From positions 4,955 to 40,785 of the forward strand of contig MAEO01000205.1 of assembly GCA_001683985.1 (NCBI GenBank): 35,831 bases of DNA, given 5' to 3'. The position numbers and the translations under genes are program-made. The stretch's first letter is position 1. Each line of letters opens with the position of its first letter. The stretch is from Smithella sp. M82. Its GTDB lineage: Bacteria > Desulfobacterota > Syntrophia > Syntrophales > Smithellaceae. Under the pieces are notes generated by a model, which had not been told where the DNA came from, did not search any database, and worked only from the letters and a program-made list of their open reading frames with translations. Positions 8,908 to 17,276 of the stretch are shown in pieces.

Positions 8908-9560
8908 GGAACAACAATCACATCGCCTCTCATCAGGCGGATATTCTGCTCCAGACGATTTCCTTCAATGACTTCATCATACTGGAAGGGAAAGATGATC
9001 GTCGCATTTTTACCCTGCCGGTAGACCTTGATCTTATTGCGCTTCGCAAAGGGATTGAGCCCCGCAGCTGCGGCAATTGCTTGCAGAACATTAACATTGG
9101 CATTCATAATAAATCGTCCGGGAGCATTAACTTTGCCGATAACGTAGATAATCAGGCTGTTGATCTGTTTAACTTCTAAAGACAGGACGCCCCCGGGCAC
9201 ATATCTATCGAGTTTGCCCTCCATCTCCGCTTTTAGTTGCGAGGGGGTCTTACCGGTCGCCTTAATATCTCCAATCAGAGGAAAGGAGATAGCGCCATCG
9301 GGACGGACGACACACGAACGGGTCAGCGCCTCATCCTTCCATACGGAAATATCCAGCACATCTCCCGGACCAATCAGATAGTCCCCTTCATCGAGCGCCA
9401 TCTCCGGTAAAGAAGGCAATGCAGGCACGACCGTCCCGTCTTTTGCCGACGGCGCCGGTGAAGAGGGGTTGGTATCTTTGTTCTCACTCCACGAATGGTT
9501 TGGCGATGATACTCCCAGTAACCCTATCACGATCATCAAAATCCATATTTTTCGCAGCAT
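8904..9560 (-). CDS. Wza-type polysaccharide export protein
   Basis: A 218-residue periplasmic/outer-membrane export protein. A hydrophobic signal segment (about 5-25) has no lipobox cysteine, unlike E. coli Wza. The Poly_export domain (about 58-140) begins with the conserved DYLIGPGDVLDISVWKDE motif, followed by an SLBB-type domain (about 140-218) with VIGKVNAPGRF and RGDVIVVP. The short single-SLBB form matches exosortase-linked export proteins rather than the longer Wza. AAGGAG lies ten bases before the ATG. It is preceded by the TPR lipoprotein gene and overlaps the following barrel gene, consistent with a shared export complex. Confidence 0.93.
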   Translation of the reverse strand: MLRKIWILMIVIGLLGVSSPNHSWSENKDTNPSSPAPSAKDGTVVPALPSLPEMALDEGDYLIGPGDVLDISVWKDEALTRSCVVRPDGAISFPLIGDIKATGKTPSQLKAEMEGKLDRYVPGGVLSLEVKQINSLIIYVIGKVNAPGRFIMNANVNVLQAIAAAAGLNPFAKRNKIKVYRQGKNATIIFPFQYDEVIEGNRLEQNIRLMRGDVIVVP

Positions 9561-9619
9561 ACTTCTTTCACTCCTTCACAAAAAATATCTTAATCATTGC
9601 CGTAGAAAACATTAATTGA

Positions 9620-11614
9620 TTAACGGATGCCGGCCAGAGTTTTTTCCGCATCGTCCTTACCGGGAAACCTGACCTTTGACGCCAAAGAAAGCTGAAGATA
9701 CTCTTTTGCTTTTCCTGAGTTCCCGGCGCCATAATAAGCCTTGCCCACGTGGTAATTAATAACGGGATTTCCAGAAGCCTTGGACTGGGCTTTCATCAGC
9801 CAATTTAAGGCCTGATTCATATCGCCCTTTCGATAGTAAATCCAGCCGAGAGTATCCAGTATGGTCGGATTTTCGGGATTAATAGACCTGGCTTTTTCAA
9901 TTAAAACAAGCGCCCTGTCAATATCCTTTTTCCCTTTTCCGTACTCACCCAAAAGATACGCCAGGTCGTTTATTGTTCTCCAATCCTGCGGATTAATCCG
10001 CAGGACCTGCTCCAGTTCTCCAATAGCTTTGTCCCACTTATGTTGAATAATATAAAGAGCTCTCAGCTTCATATAGCCAAGAGGTTGACCGGGAATACGC
10101 CTCTTGATGTCGGCATATTCTTTCTCCGCGCCTCTAAAATCGCCCCTGATCAACATCAGATCTCCCAGATCGGCTTTGACTTCCAGATCTTTTGGATTTT
10201 TATCCAGAATCTTGCGATACTGTGACTCAGCGCTCTGGAAATCTTTTTGCGCAGCATACAGACGAGCCATAGCGCGCAAGATGTCTCTCGCATCCGGCGC
10301 TGTCTTCAGGGCATTTCGTAGAATGTCAAAGGCAAGTCTCGGTTCCTTATTGAGAGCATGAGCATTCGCCAGACTTACGTGTCCAGGTATGAACTGCGGC
10401 CTTTCGTTAACCACAATCCTGAACGCTGAAACCGCTTGTTCCCCTTCTCCCTTCAGAAGATGTATAGTTCCTTTGGCAAAATTGGCATCGACATTTTTAG
10501 GACTCTCCCTGACCACCTCTTCAACATATTTTGCCGCTTTGTCAACTTCCTTCCGCCCAAGATATATTCTTGCCAACAAATTCTTGGTTTGCAGGATGTC
10601 CGGATTTGCCGGGTTGCTCTTCAATCCTAAACATTCCTGAAGGGTAGAAACGGCCTGATCGGGACGGTTTGTAGCGAGATAAAAAGAACTTAAGGCAAAC
10701 CGAATCTGGAAACTTTTGCCGTTCCGGCGGATTCCCTCTTTCAATTGCTGCTCGGCATCGGATAGTTTATTTTTATTAGAATAAAATTGAGCAACCTGAA
10801 TCCATCGTTCTTCCTTTTTCGGATCGGCGGAAACAAATGTCTTCAGAATCTCCACTGCCTGCGGCTCCTTACCCGAACCCCAGTAGATTTCAGACAGAGC
10901 CAGCCGATGTTGACCGACAGCAGGCTCTATCTCAATAACCCTTTTCATAATGCCCACAGCTTCATCCACCTGTTTCTTTCTCAGATAAAAATCAGCGAGG
11001 GTAAGATAAAGGGAAATCGCTTTCTCATTGGCTTTGATGCCCTCTTGTAATGTTTTTTCGGCATTTTGGGCATCCCCTTTCTGCATGTAAATATCGGCCA
11101 GGAATAAGTAACCATCCGGTTTACGGACATCGCGACCTATAATAGATTCCAGAAATCTCAGCGCTCCTTCGGTATCCTTCTTCTTTTGCAGGATCGCTAC
11201 CTTCAGAATCAGAGCTTCCTCATTTTTAGCATCATTTTTCAAGACCATGTCCGCCTTACCCGCGGCATCATCGATTTTTCCGGCAGCCAGCAGAAACTTG
11301 CCCAATTGTATTTGAGCGTCCCAATGTTGCGGTGAAAGTTCGACAACTTTGGTGAAGCTTCCGTGCGCGCCCCGGTAATTCCCGGATTTCAAGGCAATCA
11401 TTCCTAACATATAATAGGCGTCGGCATACTTAGGATCAATCTGTAAGGCATTTTTAAATTCCAGTCCGGCTTTCACATATTCTCCTTTATCATATAATGC
11501 CTTGCCTTTATTATAGAACTTAGCCTTTTTTTGATCAGGCCCGCCGCAGGATGCCAGGATTGCAACAATCATAATCATTGCGATCCCTGTAATTAACCTG
11601 TGTTTTTTGAACAT
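9620..11614 (-). CDS. prsT: PEP-CTERM-system TPR-repeat lipoprotein
   Basis: A 664-residue lipoprotein built almost wholly of tetratricopeptide repeats. The signal peptide ends in a lipobox ILASC, with the lipidated cysteine about residue 23. Repeats run from about 30 to the C-terminus with recurrent motifs such as YADAYYMLGMIALKSGNY and NPTILDTLGWIYYRKGDM. The length and arrangement fit the TPR lipoprotein family that accompanies exosortases in EPS loci. ATG 11614 is preferred over a GTG one codon earlier because AGGAGGA lies at a proper distance upstream. It follows the exosortase gene by 55 bases. The family is thought to act as a scaffold for assembly or export, but its precise role is unknown. 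The symbol is given by family resemblance. Confidence 0.88.
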   Translation of the reverse strand: MFKKHRLITGIAMIMIVAILASCGGPDQKKAKFYNKGKALYDKGEYVKAGLEFKNALQIDPKYADAYYMLGMIALKSGNYRGAHGSFTKVVELSPQHWDAQIQLGKFLLAAGKIDDAAGKADMVLKNDAKNEEALILKVAILQKKKDTEGALRFLESIIGRDVRKPDGYLFLADIYMQKGDAQNAEKTLQEGIKANEKAISLYLTLADFYLRKKQVDEAVGIMKRVIEIEPAVGQHRLALSEIYWGSGKEPQAVEILKTFVSADPKKEERWIQVAQFYSNKNKLSDAEQQLKEGIRRNGKSFQIRFALSSFYLATNRPDQAVSTLQECLGLKSNPANPDILQTKNLLARIYLGRKEVDKAAKYVEEVVRESPKNVDANFAKGTIHLLKGEGEQAVSAFRIVVNERPQFIPGHVSLANAHALNKEPRLAFDILRNALKTAPDARDILRAMARLYAAQKDFQSAESQYRKILDKNPKDLEVKADLGDLMLIRGDFRGAEKEYADIKRRIPGQPLGYMKLRALYIIQHKWDKAIGELEQVLRINPQDWRTINDLAYLLGEYGKGKKDIDRALVLIEKARSINPENPTILDTLGWIYYRKGDMNQALNWLMKAQSKASGNPVINYHVGKAYYGAGNSGKAKEYLQLSLASKVRFPGKDDAEKTLAGIR

Positions 11615-11669
11615 CACACTTCCTCCTGTTTTTTCGCGGTTGCAAATGCAAGCAGCAACCTTCGCTTGT

Positions 11670-13256
11670 TTATTTTTCGATTTGCCGTTCCTTTAAAAAC
11701 CTCTGCATTGTCGGCATCATTTGTCTGACAAAATTATCCATTCGAGTTTCAGCATTGCCGATAGGTTCGTTATCTTGAAGTGGAGTGATAGGTCTTATAA
11801 AAAGATCGTGTGTATTGTCCCGTTTTATCGCATGCATGGCAAGGTAAAAACGGTTGATATCTTTATTATGTGTAACTTTGTCCTTTGTCTGAAACCAAAA
11901 GTAAACGAGCTGTTTATCCAATCCCTTCTCAATAATCATTTCAGCAACCTTCATATCCCCGAAGAAGGGCGCATCTTTTATAACGTGCAGCGACTTTTCT
12001 CTTGTTATCCACCCTGCTGAAGGCAGACAAACTGTAGGGCTATGGAAGAAGTTGTCATTGGAGAGAAACGCCGTGCTTCGATAACCCATATATAGAGAAA
12101 TCACGCCACCGGAATCATTCCGATAAATCCCGCTGAACGATTCTTCAGCGCCTGATTGAATAATGATCTCCGGATCCAAATATTCCGAACGTCCCTGCCA
12201 ACCTGCAAATTCGAGTGGAAAGCTCGCTATGCCGCCTTGAATTTTGACAGGAGGCAATGCTTTAGTGCTTAGACTTAATATCAGAACCAAAACCAGAAGC
12301 CCGGCAGAAATAATAAACGCTGAATTAATATTGCCCGACGAAATTGATGCAGTTTGCCTGTCAACTTCAGAGGTATCAGGTAACTTTATTGCTGATTTTT
12401 CAGACGGAAAGAAGGCGAGAATTCGTCCTAACAGGAACAGACAGGCTAAAGCTGCCATGAAAAGAATCCAGCCTGAGAAACCATGGAAGAATCCCTCAGC
12501 CACTGCTTTACCATAGTAGTTTGTAAGAACACCTGTTATCCCTATACGCAATGCATTGGTCAATACAGCGAGGGGAATTGTTGCCGATACACAGAAGATG
12601 CGTTTCCATGTAACTTTCTCAAATAAATATGCATAAACAACCCCCAGGGCCATCAAGGGGAACAAGTATCTCATTCCGCTGCATGCATCAACAACCTGTA
12701 ATTGAGTCACGCCGAGGTCTATGATGTTCCCGCTTACATTTACGGAAATATTAAACAAGGAAATGATAGCGCCACCCAGTTTTGAGGAAATTTGTTTGAG
12801 ATACAAACCCAGGGAACCTTCGATGCTGGGAGGAATCCTTATCATAAATACAAGAAACCCCAGCGGCATGATCAATCGACGGATAGTTCCCATGCCAAAG
12901 CAGAAAGCCGTAAAAAGAATTATCAGGACAGGGACTGCCGGCATGGATATATTGCCGCTGGAACCAAGAATTCCATATAATGAAAGCAACACGAAGAATA
13001 TCAGGAAAGGCAATACGGGCCAGGCTGTTTTAAATCGTATATTATGCAAAACCTTTCGCTTATTCCACAGTAAGTAGGCGGAAAACAGCGGGATAAGGAA
13101 ACCGTAGGAATAGTCTTCATCCGTCCGCCAGATATTTACAATCGTCTTCAGCGGAATCCAATAAGCCGCAATAAAAAGACTCAAAAGGATGCAGGTCTTG
13201 AACCACGTCTCGTCCCAAAATTTATGCCTCATAATATTATCTTGCCACACAACCAA
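11670..13256 (-). CDS. Exosortase fused to C-terminal EpsI domain
   Basis: A 528-residue polytopic inner-membrane protein. The N-terminal exosortase domain (about 20-285) carries the expected catalytic set: C192 in DACSGMR, R237 in TNALRIG and H258 in FFHGFSGW. The C-terminal part (about 315-520) is a periplasmic EpsI-type domain with HSPTVCLPSAGW and VYFWFQTKDKV. Exosortases cleave and transfer proteins bearing PEP-CTERM-like sorting signals. The fused form recalls the XrtD group linked to VPLPA-CTERM signals, but XrtA-type assignment cannot be excluded. The start appears to be TTG 13256: AAGGAG lies seven bases upstream, while the first ATG (13232) has no such site. It lies between the sugar transferase and the TPR lipoprotein genes. 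No PEP-CTERM-like substrate is encoded in this window. Confidence 0.93.
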   Translation of the reverse strand: MVVWQDNIMRHKFWDETWFKTCILLSLFIAAYWIPLKTIVNIWRTDEDYSYGFLIPLFSAYLLWNKRKVLHNIRFKTAWPVLPFLIFFVLLSLYGILGSSGNISMPAVPVLIILFTAFCFGMGTIRRLIMPLGFLVFMIRIPPSIEGSLGLYLKQISSKLGGAIISLFNISVNVSGNIIDLGVTQLQVVDACSGMRYLFPLMALGVVYAYLFEKVTWKRIFCVSATIPLAVLTNALRIGITGVLTNYYGKAVAEGFFHGFSGWILFMAALACLFLLGRILAFFPSEKSAIKLPDTSEVDRQTASISSGNINSAFIISAGLLVLVLILSLSTKALPPVKIQGGIASFPLEFAGWQGRSEYLDPEIIIQSGAEESFSGIYRNDSGGVISLYMGYRSTAFLSNDNFFHSPTVCLPSAGWITREKSLHVIKDAPFFGDMKVAEMIIEKGLDKQLVYFWFQTKDKVTHNKDINRFYLAMHAIKRDNTHDLFIRPITPLQDNEPIGNAETRMDNFVRQMMPTMQRFLKERQIEK

Positions 13257-13268
13257 TTTATTACTCCT

Positions 13269-14684
13269 TCACCTCGCTCCTTTTCGGGCCAGAACCACCC
13301 AGACTGTCCTCCAGAGTATCCAAAGATCCGTTGTAAAACGCCAGCTATCAATATACTGAAGATCAAGTTTTACAACTTCTGAAAAATCTTTGATGGCGTT
13401 TCGTCCGGAAATTTGCCACAAACCGGTGATTCCCGGCTTGGTCGAAATGCGCCTTAGATGCCAGTCTTCGTATTGCTGAACCTCATCGGGTGTCGGCGGC
13501 CTGGTGCCCACGAGACTCATCTCACCTTTCAATACATTAATAAATTGCGGCATTTCATCCAATGACGTCTTGCGCAGGAACTTGCCCACGCTGGTTATGC
13601 GCGGGTCATCTTCCACTTTGAATATGGGTCCGCTCATCTCATTTTTTTTCATAAGCTCCGATTTCTTCGTTTCCGCATCCTTTAACATTGTGCGAAATTT
13701 ATACAGATAAAACCGTCGCCCGTTTTTCCCGATTCTTATTTGCTTGAAAAAAACCGGGCCGGAAGAGTTCAACTTTATTGCCGGCCCAATAAAAGGATAT
13801 ATCATGAAAAGTACAATAAGTCCGACAAGACTACCCGCCAAATCAAGAATCCTTTTGTAAAACAAGCCGGAAGCGGTTATTTGCAAAGACGGACGGGTCA
13901 AAGTCGGAATCCCTAAAAGAGAATCGACCTTTATGCGATGTTGATTATCGATGTCGAACAAGCCCGGCACGATTCTGAAGGCAACACCGATTTCTTCACA
14001 CTTGATCAGCAACTGTTCCATTTTACACGGATATTCTCTGGGCAGGGCAAAGATAACTTCATCAATTTCGTATTTCCGCAGGATATCGCCAAAGTCTTTT
14101 ATTTCTCCCAATTTGCACAAGTCGCCCAATTCATGTTTACCGTCACTGTTTATTGATAAGAAGCCGACAACTTGATGGCCCCAATTTCTCTGTTTTTCCA
14201 GAACAGAAGCAACCAGTCTGATCCGATTCTCATTTCCTACCAGCAGTATTTTCCATGCATTAAATCTAACCTGCGAAAAGTTATCCAGATAATAATAAAG
14301 AATCAATCGTACAATCAGAAACACCGTAAAAGAATAAACAAAATACTGAATAATAAAAACACGAGGGACGGGACCGACGTTGATTAACAAGCATCCGGTG
14401 GCAAGAATAATAAAATCAAGCGCAACGACCTTAAACAGGGCAAAAATCATGACCCTGTAAGTGCGGAAACGCTTTATGGAATAGAATCCATACCTCCCCA
14501 TGATGTAATTATTCAGGAACATCAAGAACAGCGCCGACCCGATGAAATCGGTCCAGGCCATGACAAGATTTTCCGTTTCCCATTCGAGACTAATAGAGTA
14601 TGCCGCATACCCGGTAAAAATAAGGATGACGGCATCTGCCAGCATAAGGATATTAATCAGTATGTAGAATTGTTGACTGAACAT
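13269..14684 (-). CDS. Undecaprenyl-phosphate sugar-1-phosphate transferase (initiating enzyme)
   Basis: A 471-residue polyprenyl glycosylphosphotransferase that would start each repeat unit by moving a sugar phosphate onto undecaprenyl phosphate at the inner membrane. The N-terminal half has four to five membrane helices (about 1-125), then a nucleotide-binding-like soluble region (about 145-265). The C-terminal catalytic domain (about 275-471) begins with a helix after FYKRILD and contains the hallmarks YKFRTM, KTSLDEMPQFINVLKGEMS, VGTRPP, KPGITGLWQISGRN and DLQYIDSW. It fits the PEP-CTERM-associated family often found beside exosortases. The exosortase gene begins 12 bases after its stop. 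The sugar transferred (glucose, galactose or other) cannot be read from sequence. Confidence 0.94.
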   Translation of the reverse strand: MFSQQFYILINILMLADAVILIFTGYAAYSISLEWETENLVMAWTDFIGSALFLMFLNNYIMGRYGFYSIKRFRTYRVMIFALFKVVALDFIILATGCLLINVGPVPRVFIIQYFVYSFTVFLIVRLILYYYLDNFSQVRFNAWKILLVGNENRIRLVASVLEKQRNWGHQVVGFLSINSDGKHELGDLCKLGEIKDFGDILRKYEIDEVIFALPREYPCKMEQLLIKCEEIGVAFRIVPGLFDIDNQHRIKVDSLLGIPTLTRPSLQITASGLFYKRILDLAGSLVGLIVLFMIYPFIGPAIKLNSSGPVFFKQIRIGKNGRRFYLYKFRTMLKDAETKKSELMKKNEMSGPIFKVEDDPRITSVGKFLRKTSLDEMPQFINVLKGEMSLVGTRPPTPDEVQQYEDWHLRRISTKPGITGLWQISGRNAIKDFSEVVKLDLQYIDSWRFTTDLWILWRTVWVVLARKGAR

Positions 14685-14791
14685 AGCTTTTCAACCTGGG
14701 TTTGCTTAATTACGAAAATAGATTTTTCATTCTGTGTGATTTTCACGCCTTACCGCGACGTCCTCTTGGACAATTAGGATTGTTGTTAAAA

Positions 14792-15895
14792 TTACTGACG
14801 CAAAGCTTTTTGATAGACAGTGATTGTCTGGTCGGCAATATAATCCCAGTTATATTTTGTTTCTATTTGTCGTCGAAACTCTTCCCGCTCCTCTAAAGTT
14901 GAAGTTCGCTCCGTTAAGGCAATCATTTTTTCTTTGAGGTCGTTAACATCACCGCATTTGAAATATCGTTCTTGCGGCAATCCTATTTCTTTATTTGCCG
15001 GTATGTCTGAAACCAATACAGATAAACCGTAACTCATGGCCTCCAGCAAAACAATGGGAAGACCTTCGTGGTAGGAAGGTAAAACAAATAGTCCGGCGTG
15101 GGTGTATAGCTGGTTGAGGGGCTCACCGGTAACGTAGCCGGTCATTACAACGAAAGGATTCGCTGCTGCCCGGGCTTTCAACTCGCGGCTGTACTCGCTT
15201 TCATGGTCGGCATCACCGGCGATCACCAGTTTTAGATCTGGGCCAAGATGCTCAAAGGCGCTCAAAAGATCATGGAGACCTTTTTCGGGCACCAGCCGGG
15301 CCACAGCCAGAATATAGCGCCCCTGTTCAACGTTGAGTTTTCTAATATAGCCGTCAGTCTCACTTTTTACAGGTAAGGGCACTCCATTATAAATCAGGTT
15401 TGACTCCCTGTGACATCGCCTTTTAATAATATCAGCAATCACGGTGGAAATAACAATAACCTCGCTGGCGAACAGCCCACCCATTTTTTCACCCAGGCGC
15501 AGCATGAATTTGGCCAGCTGCCCCCATTTCTGGCGATCATAATCCGGCCCGTGGTTGGTGACGACCACCGGGTAACCCATCAGTCTCGCAAACGGAGTCA
15601 ACAGGCTTGGTCCAATGGCATGGATATGTATGACATCGGGCTTATATTTACGTGCCGCCATTAAGGCCAGAAAAGTATGGGTAATGGCCTCGAAAGCCTT
15701 GCGGCGCGGAGTGTAACAGTCCACCAACTCGACACCCCGCCAACTTTTAAGCCCATCGTTGACATAAGCTGCGCGCCGTACAAGCATAACCTCATGCCCT
15801 CGGGCGGCAATACGGGGGAATAATTCCTCGCAGTGTTTCTCCACCCCTCCGGGTATGTTCGGGATGCCCCTTGTTCCAATAACCAGAATTCTCAA
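14792..15895 (-). CDS. GT4-family glycosyltransferase (TTG start)
   Basis: A 367-residue GT-B glycosyltransferase of family 4. The N-terminal domain starts with the family signature RILVIGTRGIPN and glycine-rich PGGVEKH. The C-terminal domain has VARLVPEKG and the nucleotide-sugar binding segment PSYHEGLPIVLLEAMSYGLSVL with the ExxxxxxxE pattern. Translation must start at TTG 15895, because an in-frame stop lies directly before it and the family signature begins there; AGAGGA lies five bases upstream. The TTG overlaps the stop of an 18-codon leader ORF. It probably adds a sugar to the lipid-linked repeat unit in the cytoplasm. Donor and acceptor are unknown. Confidence 0.92.
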   Translation of the reverse strand: MRILVIGTRGIPNIPGGVEKHCEELFPRIAARGHEVMLVRRAAYVNDGLKSWRGVELVDCYTPRRKAFEAITHTFLALMAARKYKPDVIHIHAIGPSLLTPFARLMGYPVVVTNHGPDYDRQKWGQLAKFMLRLGEKMGGLFASEVIVISTVIADIIKRRCHRESNLIYNGVPLPVKSETDGYIRKLNVEQGRYILAVARLVPEKGLHDLLSAFEHLGPDLKLVIAGDADHESEYSRELKARAAANPFVVMTGYVTGEPLNQLYTHAGLFVLPSYHEGLPIVLLEAMSYGLSVLVSDIPANKEIGLPQERYFKCGDVNDLKEKMIALTERTSTLEEREEFRRQIETKYNWDYIADQTITVYQKALRQ

Positions 15896-15948
15896 TTAAG
15901 TCCTCTACCCCAAACCGTAAAGCGAAGAGGAAAAAAATAATTTTTCAT
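15892..15948 (-). CDS. Possible 18-residue leader peptide in repeat element
   Basis: The ORF encodes MKNYFFPLRFTVWGRGLN. Its ATGAAA start is the same junction from which the porin-like and coiled-coil genes begin next to the other repeat copies. Its TGA overlaps the TTG start of the glycosyltransferase by three bases, so termination here could feed initiation there. The upstream Shine-Dalgarno-like AGAGGTG of the other copies is AGATGTG here. It may instead be a remnant of a gene once joined to the repeat. Confidence 0.3.
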   Translation of the reverse strand: MKNYFFPLRFTVWGRGLN

Positions 15949-16234
15949 CTGAAAATACACATCTAAGTTATTGTTTATATTGTTATTTAAAAACTATCCT
16001 CATCAAATCCCCCTCCATCCCCCTTTTCTAAAGGGGGAAGTTCCCCTCTTTTCTAAAGGGGTGTCCGGGGGGATTGGGCAAAGACCAAGTGCCCCCCTTT
16101 TCTAAAGGGGAAAGTTTCCCTCTTCGGCAAAGAGGGCAGGGCTTGAGTTCCCCCCTTTTCTAAGGGGGGGGGGTGAGGGGGGATTTTTATGCTCCTTTGT
16201 GACGGATGCCGTCATATGGGTTTCATTATTCCAA
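15896..16234. other. Intergenic region filled by a repeat element
   Basis: The gap between the radical SAM gene and the glycosyltransferase holds a short leader ORF next to the glycosyltransferase and, for most of its length, one copy of the dispersed palindromic repeat. I see no other gene. The repeat ends eight bases downstream of the radical SAM stop. Confidence 0.8.
15943..16226 (-). repeat. Dispersed palindromic repeat, copy A
   Basis: This is one of three copies of an element of about 250-280 bp. Features in plus-strand order are TTTCAT, an AT-rich block around GTTATTGTTTATATTGTTA, several hairpins of the form CCCCTTTTCTAAAGGGG, GGGGGGATTTTTATGCTCCTT, the near-palindrome TGACGGATGCCGTCA (16200-16214), and TTTCAT again (16221-16226). 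Relative to the copy at 33.5 kb it has extra hairpin units and a changed Shine-Dalgarno. No transposase is present. It may act as a non-autonomous mobile or structural repeat. Confidence 0.85.
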
Positions 16235-17239
16235 TCATGATTTGAATTTAACAGGAGATAAAACAGACCTACCTTCTTTATCCGTTATAATTCGCAGCTT
16301 ATTTTTAATTATCCAAAAGAAAGGAACTGTGATATTTTTCTTTATGGCCGGAGAGGCGGACCCGATCATCCAGCATTGCTTCTCACAATGCTTCACAATC
16401 TCCCTTGTCTCTGCCGCACGCTGCCCGCGCCAGATTTCACTAAATGATTGCTTATGCAGATTGCCCATAATTAGCGGCGCATCCGAGCCGTTACAGGGAA
16501 GAATGTTTCCCTGTGGATCAAGAAAAAAAACATCCGTGCCGGCCTTACAGGGCAGAGGTCTGTCGCCGCCTCTTACTTTATTTGCCAGTCCCATATTAAA
16601 GTAGGCGCGAAACCAATTTTTTGGCCTGTTCGTTTTGAGCAATTCATAAGATATTTTTTCAAATTCACCGGCGACCATCTCCTGATCCACGAAATAATTA
16701 TCAGCTTTATGAAAATAAAATGAATTATGTGTAACCGCCGTAGCAAATTCAACTCCCACAGCAGCCGCGAGATGATATAGATGGATCATATCTTTGGCAT
16801 TTCTATCAGATACGGTAATCCCAAAGCCAATGTCCCTGATGCCCATATCGCGGAGAATCAAAAGAGTTCGCAAACCATGATCAAAGCCGTTCTTAATTCC
16901 GCGCAATTCATCATTAGCCGCCGGCAAACCTTCTATAGAAATTCTGATTCCGATCTTGTTGCCAAATTTTTTAGCGATATTTACAATGCTTTCTGTAAGG
17001 TATCCGTTTGTGCTGATAACCAGGCGTTTTGTTTTTTGCAGGGCAGTAGTTATTATTGCTTCAAGGTCATCGCGAAGAAACGGTTCGCCGCCTGTGATAT
17101 TGATAAAATCCAGGTTGCCGGGAATCCGGTCGATTAACGATGGCGGAAATTCTTTTTCCTTTTCCGTCGGATGTTGCCACGTATTGCACATATAGCATCT
17201 GGCATTGCACCGGTATGTAACAATTAAACAGGCTTCCAT
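16235..17239 (-). CDS. Radical SAM/SPASM-domain protein
   Basis: A 334-residue radical SAM enzyme from the chosen start. The cluster-binding motif CNARCYMC gives C11, C15 and C18, and ITGGEPFLR is the SAM-binding glycine motif. A C-terminal SPASM-like region has CKAG, a GNILPCNG segment, SFSEIW and CEKQCW, suggesting one or more auxiliary Fe-S clusters. I chose ATG 17239 because GGAG lies nine bases upstream; earlier in-frame TTG and ATG codons lack a spaced site. It sits between two GT4 genes, 37 bases after one. Many SPASM enzymes modify peptides, but no precursor peptide is obvious here; SPASM-like enzymes in polysaccharide clusters are largely uncharacterised, so substrate is unknown. Confidence 0.9.
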   Translation of the reverse strand: MEACLIVTYRCNARCYMCNTWQHPTEKEKEFPPSLIDRIPGNLDFINITGGEPFLRDDLEAIITTALQKTKRLVISTNGYLTESIVNIAKKFGNKIGIRISIEGLPAANDELRGIKNGFDHGLRTLLILRDMGIRDIGFGITVSDRNAKDMIHLYHLAAAVGVEFATAVTHNSFYFHKADNYFVDQEMVAGEFEKISYELLKTNRPKNWFRAYFNMGLANKVRGGDRPLPCKAGTDVFFLDPQGNILPCNGSDAPLIMGNLHKQSFSEIWRGQRAAETREIVKHCEKQCWMIGSASPAIKKNITVPFFWIIKNKLRIITDKEGRSVLSPVKFKS

Positions 17240-17276
17240 ATGACGCATCTCCAAATTTTTGTGAGCGCTTTTAGGA

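Noticed and set aside
14744..14760. ops-like sequence GCGGTAAGGCGTG on the minus strand before the GT4 stop-proximal gap
   Set aside because: It needs a two-base insertion to match the E. coli ops element and lies between genes deep in the operon, 17 kb from the NusG-like gene, so chance is more likely.
16021..16192. CRISPR-like array of regularly spaced GC hairpins
   Set aside because: The units are palindromic, of unequal spacing and belong to the dispersed repeat; there are no unique spacers and no cas genes.
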